Source: Flammeovirga sp. EKP202
Lineage (GTDB): Bacteria > Bacteroidota > Bacteroidia > Cytophagales > Flammeovirgaceae
Assembly (NCBI RefSeq): GCF_014534745.1
Contig: NZ_JACVVP010000072.1
Location: 1 to 35,631, forward strand
Direction: 5' to 3'
Length of the DNA: 35,631 bases
The position numbers were made by a program, and so were the translations under genes. Below, in pieces: positions 26,092 through 35,214 of this stretch. Positions within the stretch are counted from its first letter, which is position 1. The number at the start of each line of letters is the position of its first letter. Under the pieces are notes generated by a model, which saw nothing but the letters and a program-made list of their open reading frames with translations, was not told where the DNA came from and did no database searches.

Positions 26092-26485
26092 ACTCCAGAT
26101 TAATTGAAAATATACTTTATTTATAAGTTTGTTATTCATATCATTAAATTTATAATTCTAGTAATTTATGTAGTAAAAGTCTCTGATAATCGCAATGTTT
26201 TGCGTCTGTTTCACAATAGTAAAAGGTGCCTCTTCCATTTGCTGCCACAATGTAATGTTTAATCAAAAATATTAAAATATTCGCCTCGATATATTTATGA
26301 TTAAAAAAGAAATTATTCGTACCGCACAATTCAATCTACAAATGGTAATATTTTATAATACAATTTTGATTGTCAATCCTCAAAAATGAATATCACAAAC
26401 TACTCTATCACTTTTTAACTAATCGCATGTTTTATGGATAAAACTCCATTTTTCCAATAACCAACTTCAGCTTCAAATATTAATT

Positions 26486-26562
26486 TTAACTAAATGGTTA
26501 ATTTTTTCTTGACTCGAATTAACCATTTAGTTAAATTAGAGAAAAATTAACCAAATAGTTAA
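26486..26562. promoter_or_regulatory. Three TetR operators, TTAAC-N6-GTTAA
   Basis: TTAACTAAATGGTTAA (26486-26501), TTAACCATTTAGTTAA (26519-26534) and TTAACCAAATAGTTAA (26547-26562). The first two are exact reverse complements of each other. The second overlaps the predicted -10 region and the third ends at the base before the TetR ATG. They are the evident binding sites for the TetR protein encoded immediately downstream. Confidence 0.85.
26509..26536 (+). promoter_or_regulatory. Candidate promoter of the exporter operon
   Basis: TTGACT (26509-26514), 16 bases, then TTAAAT (26531-26536). The -10 part is not a TAnnTTTG match, so the assignment rests on position and on its overlap with operator 2. 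Confidence 0.4.
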
Positions 26563-27147
26563 ATGGATTCAAGAGAAAAAATACTTGAAGTAGCAAGAGA
26601 TATATTTCAAAAAAAAGGTAAAAGCGGTACTAGAATGCAAGAAATTGCAGATGCTGCAGGAGTTAACAAAGCCCTTCTACATTATTATTTCAAAAATAAA
26701 GATGGGTTGTTTAAAGAAGTGTTTGTAGACTTAATCCGTAAAATGCTCCTCCCCTTAAAACAACAAATGTTTCAAAAAAATCTTCCTTTAGAAGATCGTA
26801 TTCAGAACTTTGTTGATGGCTATATCAATTCATTAAAAGAGAACCCTCTCCTTCTAACTTTTATACTTGGAGAACTAAGTATGAATAATATGCCGTTTGT
26901 TCCACCACCAGAAATTGGTGAAGGAATAATACAATTGGGCGTAGAACTAAAGGAGGATGAAGAGTTTAAGCATATTGATCCTTTTCAACTCGCTACTACA
27001 ATTATTGGAAGTTGTGTTTTTCCGTTCATTGCTAGGCCTATGCTTATTGGTTTAGGACTAGAAAAAAGCACCACTTTTGAAGAGTTTCTTGAAGAAAGAA
27101 AGAAAATACTTCCACAAATCATCCTTTCGGGAATAAAGATCAAATAA
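26563..27147 (+). CDS. TetR-family repressor of the ABC exporter operon
   Basis: 194 aa. N-terminal TetR DNA-binding domain (3-55: ILEVARDIFQKKGKSGTRMQEIADAAGVNKALLHYYFKNKDGLF). The C-terminal ligand domain resembles CecR/YbiH-type regulators of YbhGFSR-like exporters. It is the first gene of the operon, 3 bases before the TolC gene, and sits directly under three matching palindromes, so it should repress itself and the exporter until an exported compound binds. The inducer is unknown. Confidence 0.9.
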   Translation: MDSREKILEVARDIFQKKGKSGTRMQEIADAAGVNKALLHYYFKNKDGLFKEVFVDLIRKMLLPLKQQMFQKNLPLEDRIQNFVDGYINSLKENPLLLTFILGELSMNNMPFVPPPEIGEGIIQLGVELKEDEEFKHIDPFQLATTIIGSCVFPFIARPMLIGLGLEKSTTFEEFLEERKKILPQIILSGIKIK

Positions 27148-27150
27148 GGC

Positions 27151-28425
27151 ATGAATCGAATACTAATTTTATTATTTGCTTCCCTCAGTTATCAAGCATT
27201 CGGACAAACCACCCTGACTTTTGAACAGGCGGAACAGGAAGCACTTGAAAAGCATCCTATCGCACAGCAAAAGGAAATGTTTGAAAGAATGCACAACAAC
27301 GAGGTCGAAGCCATTCAAAAGAATAAACTTCCTAAATTCAACTTACAAGGTCAGGTAGGTTATTTTTCTGATGTTGTCGCACCTACTGATCCTGATGTCG
27401 CTCAAGTTGGATTATTTCCTGATATTCCAAAGACACAATGGCAAACGTATGCTTCAGTAGATTATTTACTTTATGATGGAGCTATAAAAAAGAAACGTCT
27501 TGCGGACAAGGATGCTGATTTCAATATCAAAATGCAGCAAAATGAAGTGAGTCAATTTAAGATCAAAGAATCAGTATCACAGGTTTATTTTGCGGCTTTG
27601 AGCTATCAAGAACAAGAACTCTTGATTAAAGAGGGTGTAATTAAAGAAATTGAGAATCAGCTCAAAGAGGTGGAAGCTCTTGAAAAAGGTGGTGTTGTTC
27701 TGCCTAACACTACTGATGCTTTGAGAGTAGAATATCATAAAGCAAAGCAGAAATTACATTCTATTAAAGCACAAAAAAAGGGAGCTTTGAAAGTGTTAGG
27801 GATTTGGTTGGAAAGAGAAAGTGAATGGAATCAATTTGTATTGGTCAGACCTACTATTCTGAATAGTAATTCTGCTGGAATTAACCGGCCTGAATTAACG
27901 ATGTATCAGCTCCAATCTTCAAAAATGGACAGAAGTAAAGACTTACTTCAAACCGAAAGAATGCCTAAAATCTCACTCTACGCATTAGGCGGTTATGGTA
28001 ATCCTAATCCTTATAACTTCTTTGAAATCAATGGCGACACTTTTTATCAGTTTGGTGTTAGAGTGAAGTGGTCTCCTTTTGATTATGGAAAAAATAAAAA
28101 AGAAAGACAAGTCACACAGATTCAGAAAGAAGTGATTAATACAGAAATGGAGGCTTTTAACAAGAGCTTAAACATACAGATTTCTCAAATTCAATCTCGT
28201 ATTGATCAACTTAACAGCCTAATTTCGGAGGACCATGAAATTATTAAAATTCATGAAAGAAAAACGAAACGATCTAAAGGTGCTCTAGATAATGGTGCTG
28301 CAACTTCTTCTGAATATGTTTCTTCATTAAATGCTATGGTGGATGCTAAATTAAATTTATCGAACCATGAACTAGAGTTATTACAAACTCAATATCACTT
28401 GGCAATGACAAAAGGTCTTCTGTAA
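27151..28425 (+). CDS. TolC-family outer-membrane efflux protein
   Basis: 424 aa. Signal peptide ending AFGQ (about 19), then two TolC/OEP repeats: long amphipathic helices (FEQAEQEALEKHPIAQQKEMFERMH; LLIKEGVIKEIENQLKEVEALEKGG) separated by barrel strands (GQVGYFSDV; YALGGYGNPNPYNFFEINGDTFYQFGVRVKWSPFDYGKNKKER). It forms the trimeric exit duct of the tripartite pump. Second gene of the operon; the adaptor gene follows after 27 bases. Confidence 0.9.
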   Translation: MNRILILLFASLSYQAFGQTTLTFEQAEQEALEKHPIAQQKEMFERMHNNEVEAIQKNKLPKFNLQGQVGYFSDVVAPTDPDVAQVGLFPDIPKTQWQTYASVDYLLYDGAIKKKRLADKDADFNIKMQQNEVSQFKIKESVSQVYFAALSYQEQELLIKEGVIKEIENQLKEVEALEKGGVVLPNTTDALRVEYHKAKQKLHSIKAQKKGALKVLGIWLERESEWNQFVLVRPTILNSNSAGINRPELTMYQLQSSKMDRSKDLLQTERMPKISLYALGGYGNPNPYNFFEINGDTFYQFGVRVKWSPFDYGKNKKERQVTQIQKEVINTEMEAFNKSLNIQISQIQSRIDQLNSLISEDHEIIKIHERKTKRSKGALDNGAATSSEYVSSLNAMVDAKLNLSNHELELLQTQYHLAMTKGLL

Positions 28426-28452
28426 TCTACAACTCAATAAAAATCAATTCCA

Positions 28453-29364
28453 ATGAAAAATAGATCATTTAATACAACATTTATAGGCCTCTTCCTTTCA
28501 GTTTGCTTTTTAAGCTGTAATTCAGATAACGAAAAATCAGATGCGTATGGAAATTTTGAAGCTGTAGAAGTCATTGTTTCCTCAGAGGGACAAGGACGTA
28601 TCATAGACCTCAAAATAGAAGAGGGAGATAAAATTAGTACTGATGAAAAATTAGGTCAGATTGATACTGTTTTACTACAGCTCCAGAAAGAAGAAGTGGA
28701 AGCAAATATCGCTGCTCTTGGAGCTAGAGTAATGAGTATTCATGAACAAATAGCGGTTTATGAAGCTCAAAAAAAGAAACTTCTGATTGATAAAGACCGC
28801 TTAGAAAAACTATTTAAAAATGAGGCGGCAACCCAACAACAATTGGACAATGTTAATTCCTCTTTAGCTATCAATGAGAAACAATTAGAAGCTACAAAAA
28901 GAAAAATTAAGGATTCGAACAAAGCAACGATGAGTCAATACGAGCCTCTTCGTAGTAAAGTAGATCTTATCAATGAGCAAATCAACCGATGTGCTATCAT
29001 TTCGCCAGTGAAAGGTACTGTTCTTCAAAAATTCGCAGAAAAAGGAGAAATGACCTCAACAGGGAAACCATTATATAAAGTAGCTGATTTATCCACATTA
29101 AAAGTAAAAGCCTATGCTTCAGCTTCACAATTATCATCCATTAAAGTTGGACAAAAAGTAATTGTCTTAACAGACGGTAAAGAGGGTGAGATGAATCAAA
29201 CAGACGGTACTGTAGAATGGATTTCGGACAAGGCTGAATTTACTCCAAAAACTATTCAGACAAAAGAAGAAAGAGTGAGTCTTATTTATGCTTTCAAGGT
29301 AAAAGTAGAGAATAAGGACGGCTATTTTAGAATTGGCATGCCAGCTGAAATCAACTTTAAATAA
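28453..29364 (+). CDS. HlyD/YbhG-family periplasmic adaptor lipoprotein
   Basis: 303 aa. The lipoprotein signal (FLSC, C22) anchors it to a membrane. A lipoyl half-motif (GQGRIIDLKIEEGDKIS) is followed by a long coiled-coil hairpin (about 80-175), the second lipoyl half (CAIISPVKGTVLQKFAEKGEM) and a beta-barrel domain (LKVKAYASASQLSSIKVGQKV). It links the inner-membrane ABC permeases to the TolC protein. It ends 7 bases before the first ATPase gene. Confidence 0.9.
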   Translation: MKNRSFNTTFIGLFLSVCFLSCNSDNEKSDAYGNFEAVEVIVSSEGQGRIIDLKIEEGDKISTDEKLGQIDTVLLQLQKEEVEANIAALGARVMSIHEQIAVYEAQKKKLLIDKDRLEKLFKNEAATQQQLDNVNSSLAINEKQLEATKRKIKDSNKATMSQYEPLRSKVDLINEQINRCAIISPVKGTVLQKFAEKGEMTSTGKPLYKVADLSTLKVKAYASASQLSSIKVGQKVIVLTDGKEGEMNQTDGTVEWISDKAEFTPKTIQTKEERVSLIYAFKVKVENKDGYFRIGMPAEINFK

Positions 29365-29371
29365 TAGCACT

Positions 29372-30292
29372 ATGGCTGTCATTGAAGTAAAAAACCTCAG
29401 CAAGAATTATGGAGAGGTGGAAGCACTTAAGAGTATTTCTTTTGAAGTAAATCAGAATGAAATTTTCGGACTAATCGGTCCTGATGGTGCTGGTAAATCT
29501 ACATTGATCAGAATTCTGAACTCCCTGATTTTAGCTGATAAAGGAGAAGTGAGTGTAATGGGTAAAGACCCCAACAAGCAGTATCAATATATCCGAAATC
29601 ATATTGGTTATATGCCTGGTAGATTTTCACTTTATGAAGATTTATCGGTAAAAGAAAACTTGGAGTTTTTTGCTACAATCTTCGGCACTACAATCAAGAA
29701 AAGCTATAATCTGATCAAAGATATTTATCAGCAGATTGAACCTTTCAATGATAGAAAAGCTGGAGCTTTGTCGGGTGGTATGAAGCAGAAGTTAGCTTTA
29801 TGTGCTGCTTTGATTCATTACCCAAAAGTTTTGTTTTTGGACGAGCCCACTACTGGTGTCGACCCTGTTTCAAGAAAAGAGTTCTGGCAGATCATAAAAG
29901 GACTTCATCAACACAATATCACCATTATTGTATCCACACCTTATATGGATGAAGCTGATTTGTGTGACCGAGTTGCTTTGATGAATGAAGGTGAAATACT
30001 AAGAATCGACACTCCTCAAAATGTTGCCAATTCTTTTGATAAACCTTTGTACGCTTTGGAAGCCAAAGAAGGGAATTATAAATTAATTAAAGCACTAAGA
30101 GCCTACTCTTTTCTTGATAGCGTTTTCCCTTTTGGAGAGAAGTTACATTACACTGACAAAAGAGAGAATGATATAAAAGCTGAACTAAAAAAGCATTTAA
30201 CGGAAGAAGGTTTTAGTGATATCTCCATTGAAAAAATAGCTTCCAATACAGAGGATGTTTTTATACGGTTAATGAACAATCAAAAGCAATAG
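29372..30292 (+). CDS. ABC exporter ATPase 1 (YbhF N-half-like)
   Basis: 306 aa from the ATG at 29372; a frame-compatible ATG at 29333 overlaps the adaptor gene and is unlikely. Walker A GPDGAGKST (36-44), consensus signature LSGGMKQKLAL, Walker B VLFLDEPTTGVDP. The H-loop histidine is replaced: STPYMDEAD has Pro where NBD2 has His. A C-terminal extension of about 80 aa follows. With the next gene it corresponds to the two halves of E. coli YbhF. It probably supplies the signature motif for the hydrolysing site in a heterodimer. Confidence 0.9.
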   Translation: MAVIEVKNLSKNYGEVEALKSISFEVNQNEIFGLIGPDGAGKSTLIRILNSLILADKGEVSVMGKDPNKQYQYIRNHIGYMPGRFSLYEDLSVKENLEFFATIFGTTIKKSYNLIKDIYQQIEPFNDRKAGALSGGMKQKLALCAALIHYPKVLFLDEPTTGVDPVSRKEFWQIIKGLHQHNITIIVSTPYMDEADLCDRVALMNEGEILRIDTPQNVANSFDKPLYALEAKEGNYKLIKALRAYSFLDSVFPFGEKLHYTDKRENDIKAELKKHLTEEGFSDISIEKIASNTEDVFIRLMNNQKQ

Positions 30293-30294
30293 TT

Positions 30295-31041
30295 ATGAAT
30301 TCAGAAAAAATAATTGAAACCACGAAACTGACAAAAGCTTTTGGTTCATTTAAGGCCGTCAATGAGATTACATTTGATGTAAAAAAAGGAGAAATCTTCG
30401 GTTTTCTAGGTGCGAACGGTGCAGGAAAGTCTACGGCTATGAAAATGCTGACCGGTCTTCTTTCTCCTACTTCGGGTGAAGCTACAGTGGCTGGATTTGA
30501 TGTATTTACACAACAAGAGAAGATCAAGAAAAACATTGGCTATATGAGTCAGAAATTTTCTCTTTATGATGATTTAAGCCTTTTGGAAAACATCAAATTC
30601 TTTGGCGGTATCTATGGTCTTTCTAAAGAACAGCTGAACGAAAGAGGAACGGCAATGATTGAGCGATTAGGACTTGCAGATGTCAGTCACAAACTTTTAA
30701 AAGAAGTTCCTTTGGGCTGGAAACAGAAAATTGCTTTTTCAGTAGCCACGCTTCACCAACCTAAAATTGTATTTCTAGATGAACCGACCGGAGGCGTAGA
30801 TCCCATCACAAGAAGACAGTTTTGGGAAATGATCTATGAAGCAGCTGACAATGGTACAACTGTATTTGTGACAACGCACTATATGGATGAGGCTGAATAC
30901 TGTAATCGTATATCTATGATGGTAGACGGCAGAATAGCAGGATATGGCTCTCCAAAGGAATTAAAGGCTGATTTTAAAACTGAAAATATGGATGAGGTTT
31001 TTGTAAAAATTGCAAGAGGTGAAAATTATAAACTCCAATAG
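30295..31041 (+). CDS. ABC exporter ATPase 2 (YbhF C-half-like)
   Basis: 248 aa. Walker A GANGAGKST, Walker B IVFLDEPTGGVDP, H-loop intact (VTTHYMDEAEYC). The signature motif is degenerate: EVPLGWKQKIAF replaces LSGGQ. Its own nucleotide-binding elements therefore complement the signature of ATPase 1, giving one consensus and one degenerate site. The start codon lies two bases after the previous stop codon, and its own stop is two bases before the permease start, which points to translational coupling. Confidence 0.92.
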   Translation: MNSEKIIETTKLTKAFGSFKAVNEITFDVKKGEIFGFLGANGAGKSTAMKMLTGLLSPTSGEATVAGFDVFTQQEKIKKNIGYMSQKFSLYDDLSLLENIKFFGGIYGLSKEQLNERGTAMIERLGLADVSHKLLKEVPLGWKQKIAFSVATLHQPKIVFLDEPTGGVDPITRRQFWEMIYEAADNGTTVFVTTHYMDEAEYCNRISMMVDGRIAGYGSPKELKADFKTENMDEVFVKIARGENYKLQ

Positions 31042-31043
31042 AT

Positions 31044-32162
31044 ATGTTTGATCGTTTAAAAGGAATTATAAAGAAAGAGTTCTATCATATTTTTAGAGAT
31101 CAACGTACTTTATTGATCTTATTTGGAATCCCAATTGTACAAATTGTATTATTTGGCTTTGCGATCTCCAATGAAATCAAAAATGTGAAAATAGCAGTAC
31201 TAGATCAATCAAAAGATGAACATAGTTCTCAAATCATTGACAAGGTACTCTCTACCTCCTATTTTGATTTAGACAGTTACGTCAATTCCTTGGATGATAT
31301 TAATGATGCTTTTCAGAAAGGGAGAATAAAAGGTGCACTGGTATTCCCTCCAAAATTCAGTGAAACGCTTAGAAAAGAGAATAAAGCGGATGTACAGATT
31401 ATCTCAGATGCTACTGATCCTAATACTGGAACTCAGATCGGCAACTACCTACTGTTGCAAGTGCAACAATACTTAATGGAACATGAGATAACAGCTACAT
31501 CAACCCTTCCTCCTGCATTGATCAATACTGAAGTCGAAATGAGATACAATCCTGAATTGAAATCAGTGTATATGTTCGTCCCCGGTCTTATCACCATTAT
31601 CTTAATGTTGGTTTGTACCATGATGACATCCATAGCCATCACCAGAGAGAAAGAAACGGGAACTATGGAAGTTTTACTGGCTTCACCTATGCACGCTTCC
31701 ATTATTATATTAGGAAAAGTAACCCCTTATCTCTTGTTATCTTTCGTCAATGCCTCTTTAATTATCGCATTAGGAAAGTTTATTTTTGAAGTACCAGTGC
31801 TGGGAAGTTACGTATTATTGATAGGAGAAATCATTTTGTATTGTTTAGTAGTACTTGCCTTGGGGATTTTTGTCTCAACGGTAGCAGAAACACAACAACT
31901 TGCATTAATGATCTCATTATTTGCCCTTTTCCTCCCTACAATGTTACTGTCTGGTTTTATTTTCCCAATAGAAAATATGCCACTTCCCCTTCAGATTGTT
32001 TCTAAGATTGTACCTGCCACCTATTTTAATATTATCATTAAAAGCATTATGCTGAAAGGTGCCACGCTTAACTTTATATTAAAGGAGACATTAATATTGA
32101 TCGGTTTTTTCTTTATCCTAATGGGTGTCAGTATCAAACGCTTTAAAATCAGATTGGAATAA
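31044..32162 (+). CDS. ABC-2 type permease 1 (YbhS/YbhR-like)
   Basis: 372 aa. One N-terminal membrane helix (about 22-42) preceded by IIKKEFYHIFRDQRTL, the ABC-2 signature, a periplasmic domain (about 45-175), then five membrane helices. The coupling-helix segment REKETGTMEVLLASPM and the late SGFIFPIENMPLPLQIVSKIVPATYF are typical of this family. It pairs with the next permease to form the transmembrane channel of the drug or toxin exporter. Confidence 0.92.
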   Translation: MFDRLKGIIKKEFYHIFRDQRTLLILFGIPIVQIVLFGFAISNEIKNVKIAVLDQSKDEHSSQIIDKVLSTSYFDLDSYVNSLDDINDAFQKGRIKGALVFPPKFSETLRKENKADVQIISDATDPNTGTQIGNYLLLQVQQYLMEHEITATSTLPPALINTEVEMRYNPELKSVYMFVPGLITIILMLVCTMMTSIAITREKETGTMEVLLASPMHASIIILGKVTPYLLLSFVNASLIIALGKFIFEVPVLGSYVLLIGEIILYCLVVLALGIFVSTVAETQQLALMISLFALFLPTMLLSGFIFPIENMPLPLQIVSKIVPATYFNIIIKSIMLKGATLNFILKETLILIGFFFILMGVSIKRFKIRLE

Positions 32163-32239
32163 AAAACGAAGCAGTTTGAGTACTGTAAAGTAACTCAATT
32201 ACATCGTTTAGAAATTATTTCATTCAAAAAAAGATTAAT

Positions 32240-33364
32240 ATGAGTGCATTAAAATTCATTCTTCAGAAAGAATTCAAACAAATATTCAGAGACAAAGGAA
32301 TGTTGCCCATCATTTTTGTAATGCCCATAATGCAACTGATGGTACTTTCTTTTGCTGCCACTTTTGATGTAAAAAATATTCAATTGGAAGTCGTAGACCG
32401 TGATCATTCCCAATTATCACAATCTTTAATAGAAAAATATGTAGCATCAGAGTACTTCAATTTGGTACATTTCAAACACGCTACAGATCCAAAAGGCACA
32501 TCTCTGCAAGAAGGATCTGTAAATATCAGTTTGGAGATCCCTTATGATTTTGAGAAAAACATCATGCAGAATACTCCTGTTACGCTTTCTGCAAAAGTCA
32601 ATGCCATTGATGGAATGACAGCTGGTATCTCCGCTTCTTATGCACAATCGATTATTCAAGAATTCAGAGAAGAGTTTGTAAAAGAAAATATTGGGTTATT
32701 GGATCAGGGTAAAAAGTCGTTTGCAATCAATTTCTCCATGCAAAATTGGTACAATGCAACACTGGACTACAAATTTTACATGGTACCAGGGCTATTGGTA
32801 CTGCTTGTAAGCATGATCGGTATGTTCCTAACCTCGATGAATATTGTGAAAGAAAAAGAAATAGGAACAATTGAACAATTGAATGTTACTCCCATCACCA
32901 AAGGAGAATTTATTATAGGTAAAGTACTTCCGTTCTGGTGTATTGGAATGTTCGTACTTAGCCTTGGACTTACAATAGCCAAATTAGTTTTCAGTGTCCC
33001 AATGCAAGGCCCTATTTATTTGATATTTCTATTTGCTATGCTGTATTTATTTGTGGTCTTGGGAATTGGGTTGTTCATATCAACATTAGCTGATACACAA
33101 CAACAATCAATGTTTATCGCATGGTTCTTTATGGTCATTTTCGTACTCCTTAGTGGTATGTTTACTCCCATTGAGAACATGCCTGTCTGGGCTCAGAAAA
33201 TAACGTTACTGAATCCCTTCAGGTATTTTATTGAAGTGATGAGAAGTGTATTGTTAAAGGGGGCCACTTGGAGTGATGTGAAGATGAACTTCTTCATTAT
33301 CGGTATTTATGGCGTAGTGATTAATACCATGTCTGTTCTTGCTTATCGAAAAACGAACGGTTAA
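32240..33364 (+). CDS. ABC-2 type permease 2 (YbhR/YbhS-like)
   Basis: 374 aa, paralogue of the preceding permease: LQKEFKQIFRDKGMLPIIFVMPIMQL, the periplasmic domain, coupling segment KEKEIGTIEQLNVTPIT, and SGMFTPIENMPVWAQKITLLNPFRYF. It starts 77 bases after permease 1 and is the last gene of the exporter operon. No convincing terminator was seen between it and the next promoter at 33471. Confidence 0.92.
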   Translation: MSALKFILQKEFKQIFRDKGMLPIIFVMPIMQLMVLSFAATFDVKNIQLEVVDRDHSQLSQSLIEKYVASEYFNLVHFKHATDPKGTSLQEGSVNISLEIPYDFEKNIMQNTPVTLSAKVNAIDGMTAGISASYAQSIIQEFREEFVKENIGLLDQGKKSFAINFSMQNWYNATLDYKFYMVPGLLVLLVSMIGMFLTSMNIVKEKEIGTIEQLNVTPITKGEFIIGKVLPFWCIGMFVLSLGLTIAKLVFSVPMQGPIYLIFLFAMLYLFVVLGIGLFISTLADTQQQSMFIAWFFMVIFVLLSGMFTPIENMPVWAQKITLLNPFRYFIEVMRSVLLKGATWSDVKMNFFIIGIYGVVINTMSVLAYRKTNG

Positions 33365-33470
33365 ATCTTATATTCCCATTTTAATTACCAATAAATTGGT
33401 CTTTTCACCTAATAAAAAGTCTAATAGCAATATTTATCGGTCTGTTTTATCATTCTATACCATAAAAAAA

Positions 33471-33501
33471 TTGATATAGACGAACATGGTTACTAATATT
33501 G
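33471..33501 (+). promoter_or_regulatory. Promoter of the small membrane protein gene
   Basis: TTG (33471-33473), 20 bases, then TAATATTG (33494-33501), a one-base departure from TAnnTTTG. Transcription would begin about 33508, just before the ATG at 33520. Confidence 0.55.
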
Positions 33502-33519
33502 CATCAAATTTTTTAGGAT

Positions 33520-34044
33520 ATGACAACAGACATAGCAGATTTATTAAAAATGACAATTCCAGCTGGATTTGTCTTATACGGTGCTTTCTTTATTGTAAAA
33601 ATGTTTTTACAGAAAGAATACGACACGCTTTCAATAAAAATGAAGAGTAGTCAAATAGAACAAACTTTACCTTTAAGATTACAAGCCTATGAAAGGTTAG
33701 CCCTATTTTTAGAAAGAATCAGTTACAGAGAATTATTAGATAGAATCAACTATGATGAAATCTCTGCTTTACTTTTCCAACAAAGCTTGCTTATCACAAT
33801 TAGAGACGAGTTTAATCACAATTTGTCTCAACAGATTTATGTAAGCCCAGAACTTTGGGAAATGATTAGAGGTACAAAAGAAGAAAGTATTTCTTTTATT
33901 AATAATGTAGCAAAAGATTTACCTGAAAATGCTACAGGTTTTGATTTAGCTAAAGCACTGTTAGAAAATAGCATCAGTGATGAAACTTCGGCCTTAGATG
34001 CTTCTCTTATGAAGCTTAAAGAAGAAGTCGGCACATTATTTTAA
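33520..34044 (+). CDS. Small membrane-anchored protein, DUF7935-like
   Basis: 174 aa. One N-terminal membrane helix (about 13-30, IPAGFVLYGAFFIVKMF), then a soluble helical domain with LPLRLQAYERLALFLERISYRELLDRI and LLITIRDEFNHNLSQQIYVSPELWEMI. I recall this as a conserved Bacteroidota family (DUF7935), but the name is from memory. Function unknown. It has its own promoter. The first unit of the small-RNA array lies directly downstream, so its transcript may read into that unit's terminator. Confidence 0.75.
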   Translation: MTTDIADLLKMTIPAGFVLYGAFFIVKMFLQKEYDTLSIKMKSSQIEQTLPLRLQAYERLALFLERISYRELLDRINYDEISALLFQQSLLITIRDEFNHNLSQQIYVSPELWEMIRGTKEESISFINNVAKDLPENATGFDLAKALLENSISDETSALDASLMKLKEEVGTLF

Positions 34045-34114
34045 TAAAATTCACACTCATTAATTAGCATTACCTTTTGTTAAATAGATAATTGAAACGG
34101 ATGCATTTACTTTA

Positions 34115-34243
34115 CGTTAAGTTAATTAAACAAAGATAAAAGCAACTTATCATCGTATAAGTTTCAAGATATATAAGATTAAGAGTAATAGTTAGTTTTT
34201 GGGTTATGAGAAAGAGTTTGAAGTTTCTTCGAACTCTTTTTTT
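34115..34243 (+). ncRNA. Array unit 1, putative small RNA
   Basis: The 5' end is placed at the CGTT block and is approximate. Variable hairpin AACTTAT (34144-34150) with ATAAGTT (34157-34163). Core from 34167. Terminator stem 34213-34237 (AGAGTTTGAAG with CTTCGAACTCT, one wobble) plus a T run to 34243. It is the most divergent upstream part and lies next to the DUF7935-like gene, so it could also serve as that gene's 3' end. Confidence 0.55.
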
Positions 34244-34337
34244 ATACCAAAAAATCAACTTTCAAATCGCGTTCAAATGAAAAGAATAAACTTTAAAATT
34301 CATTCACAAAAATAGAACAACCTCAATCAGAAAGTTC

Positions 34338-34466
34338 CGTTTTTAAAATTACAAATCGAGAAAAAATTTCAAGTAAAACACTTGAAATCAAAGATATATA
34401 AGAATAAGAGTAATAGTTAGTTTTTGGGTTATGAAAGAGTTTGGAGATTCTCCGAACTCTTTTTTT
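34338..34466 (+). ncRNA. Array unit 2, putative small RNA
   Basis: Variable hairpin ATTTCAAGT (34366-34374) with ACTTGAAAT (34380-34388), 9 bp and loop AAAAC. This stem differs in sequence from units 3-5 but pairs perfectly. Terminator AGAGTTTGGAG with CTCCGAACTCT (34436-34460) plus T run. Confidence 0.6.
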
Positions 34467-34560
34467 ATGCCCTTTTTTGTGTCGTGAAAAATTCATTTAA
34501 ATATGTAAAATGTTCTTAAAATTCATTCACAAAAATTGAACAACCTCAACAGATTAATGC

Positions 34561-34692
34561 CGTTTTAAATAATACAAAATCGATAAAAACAATTCATGTA
34601 TTACGCATGAATTTAAAAGATATATAAGAGTAAGAGTAATAGTTAGTTTTTGGGTTATAAAAGAGTTTGGAGATTCTCCGAACTCTTTTTTT
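34561..34692 (+). ncRNA. Array unit 3, putative small RNA
   Basis: Hairpin AATTCATGT (34591-34599) with GCATGAATT (34605-34613), 8 Watson-Crick pairs plus a G-U, loop ATTAC. Terminator 34662-34692. The ATG present in most cores is ATA here, which argues against a peptide. Confidence 0.6.
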
Positions 34693-34786
34693 ATACCCCT
34701 TTTTGTCTTGTAGAAAATTCATTTAAATATGTGAAAAGATTTTAAAATTCATTCACAAAAATTGAACAACCTCAACAAATTAATGC

Positions 34787-34918
34787 CGTTTTAAATAATA
34801 CAAAATCGATAAAAACAATTCATGTAATACGCATGAATTTAAAAGATATATAAGAATAAGAGTAATAGTTAGTTTTTGGGTTATGAAAGAGTTTGGAGAT
34901 TCTCCAAGCTCTTTTTTT
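34787..34918 (+). ncRNA. Array unit 4, putative small RNA
   Basis: Hairpin AATTCATGT (34817-34825) with GCATGAATT (34831-34839), loop AATAC. Terminator AGAGTTTGGAG with CTCCAAGCTCT (34888-34912): relative to unit 2 the wobble has moved to another position of the stem, with pairing kept. Confidence 0.6.
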
Positions 34919-35012
34919 ATACCTTATTTTGTGTCACTAAAAATTCATTTAAAAATGTAAAAAGACCTTAAAATTCATTCACAAAAATTGAACAACCTCA
35001 ACTGACTAATGC

Positions 35013-35144
35013 CGTTTTAATTAATTATAAAACGATAAGAACAATTCATGTAACACACATGAATTTAAAAGATATATAAGAGTAAGAGTAATAGTTAGTT
35101 TTTGGGTTATGAAAAAGAGTTTGAGGTTTCCTTGAACTCTTTTT
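35013..35144 (+). ncRNA. Array unit 5, putative small RNA
   Basis: Hairpin AATTCATGT (35043-35051) with ACATGAATT (35057-35065), 9 bp, loop AACAC: the G-U of units 3 and 4 is A-U here. Terminator AGAGTTTGAGG with CCTTGAACTCT (35116-35140) contains two wobbles and a shorter T run. Confidence 0.6.
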
Positions 35145-35214
35145 GCATTTACAGGGGTGGACAAAAACTTTAAAATTCATTCACAAATAACGTGAAACAT
35201 GAGTGACGACAAAG

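Larger units (their letters stand above)
25347..26485. other. Non-coding region (1.1 kb) between NTPase and exporter operon
   Basis: No frame of useful length occurs on either strand and no remnant protein was recognised. The region is very AT-rich and contains a cluster of three hairpins at 25557-25681 and a long hairpin at 26046-26091, described separately. It may hold RNA genes or a decayed element. Confidence 0.6.

Noticed and set aside
23607-26485. Defence island around the NTPase
   Set aside because: No nuclease, toxin, reverse transcriptase or other defence gene is adjacent; the neighbours are ordinary genes and non-coding DNA.
33387-33400. Terminator of the exporter operon (ACCAAT / ATTGGT)
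   Set aside because: Only six pairs with a two-base loop and a weak CTTTTC tail; not convincing.
34431-34500. Short peptide starting at the core ATG (MKEFGDSPNSFF...)
   Set aside because: The ATG is missing in units 3 and 6, the frame differs in units 1 and 5, and the reading frame is just the terminator stem.
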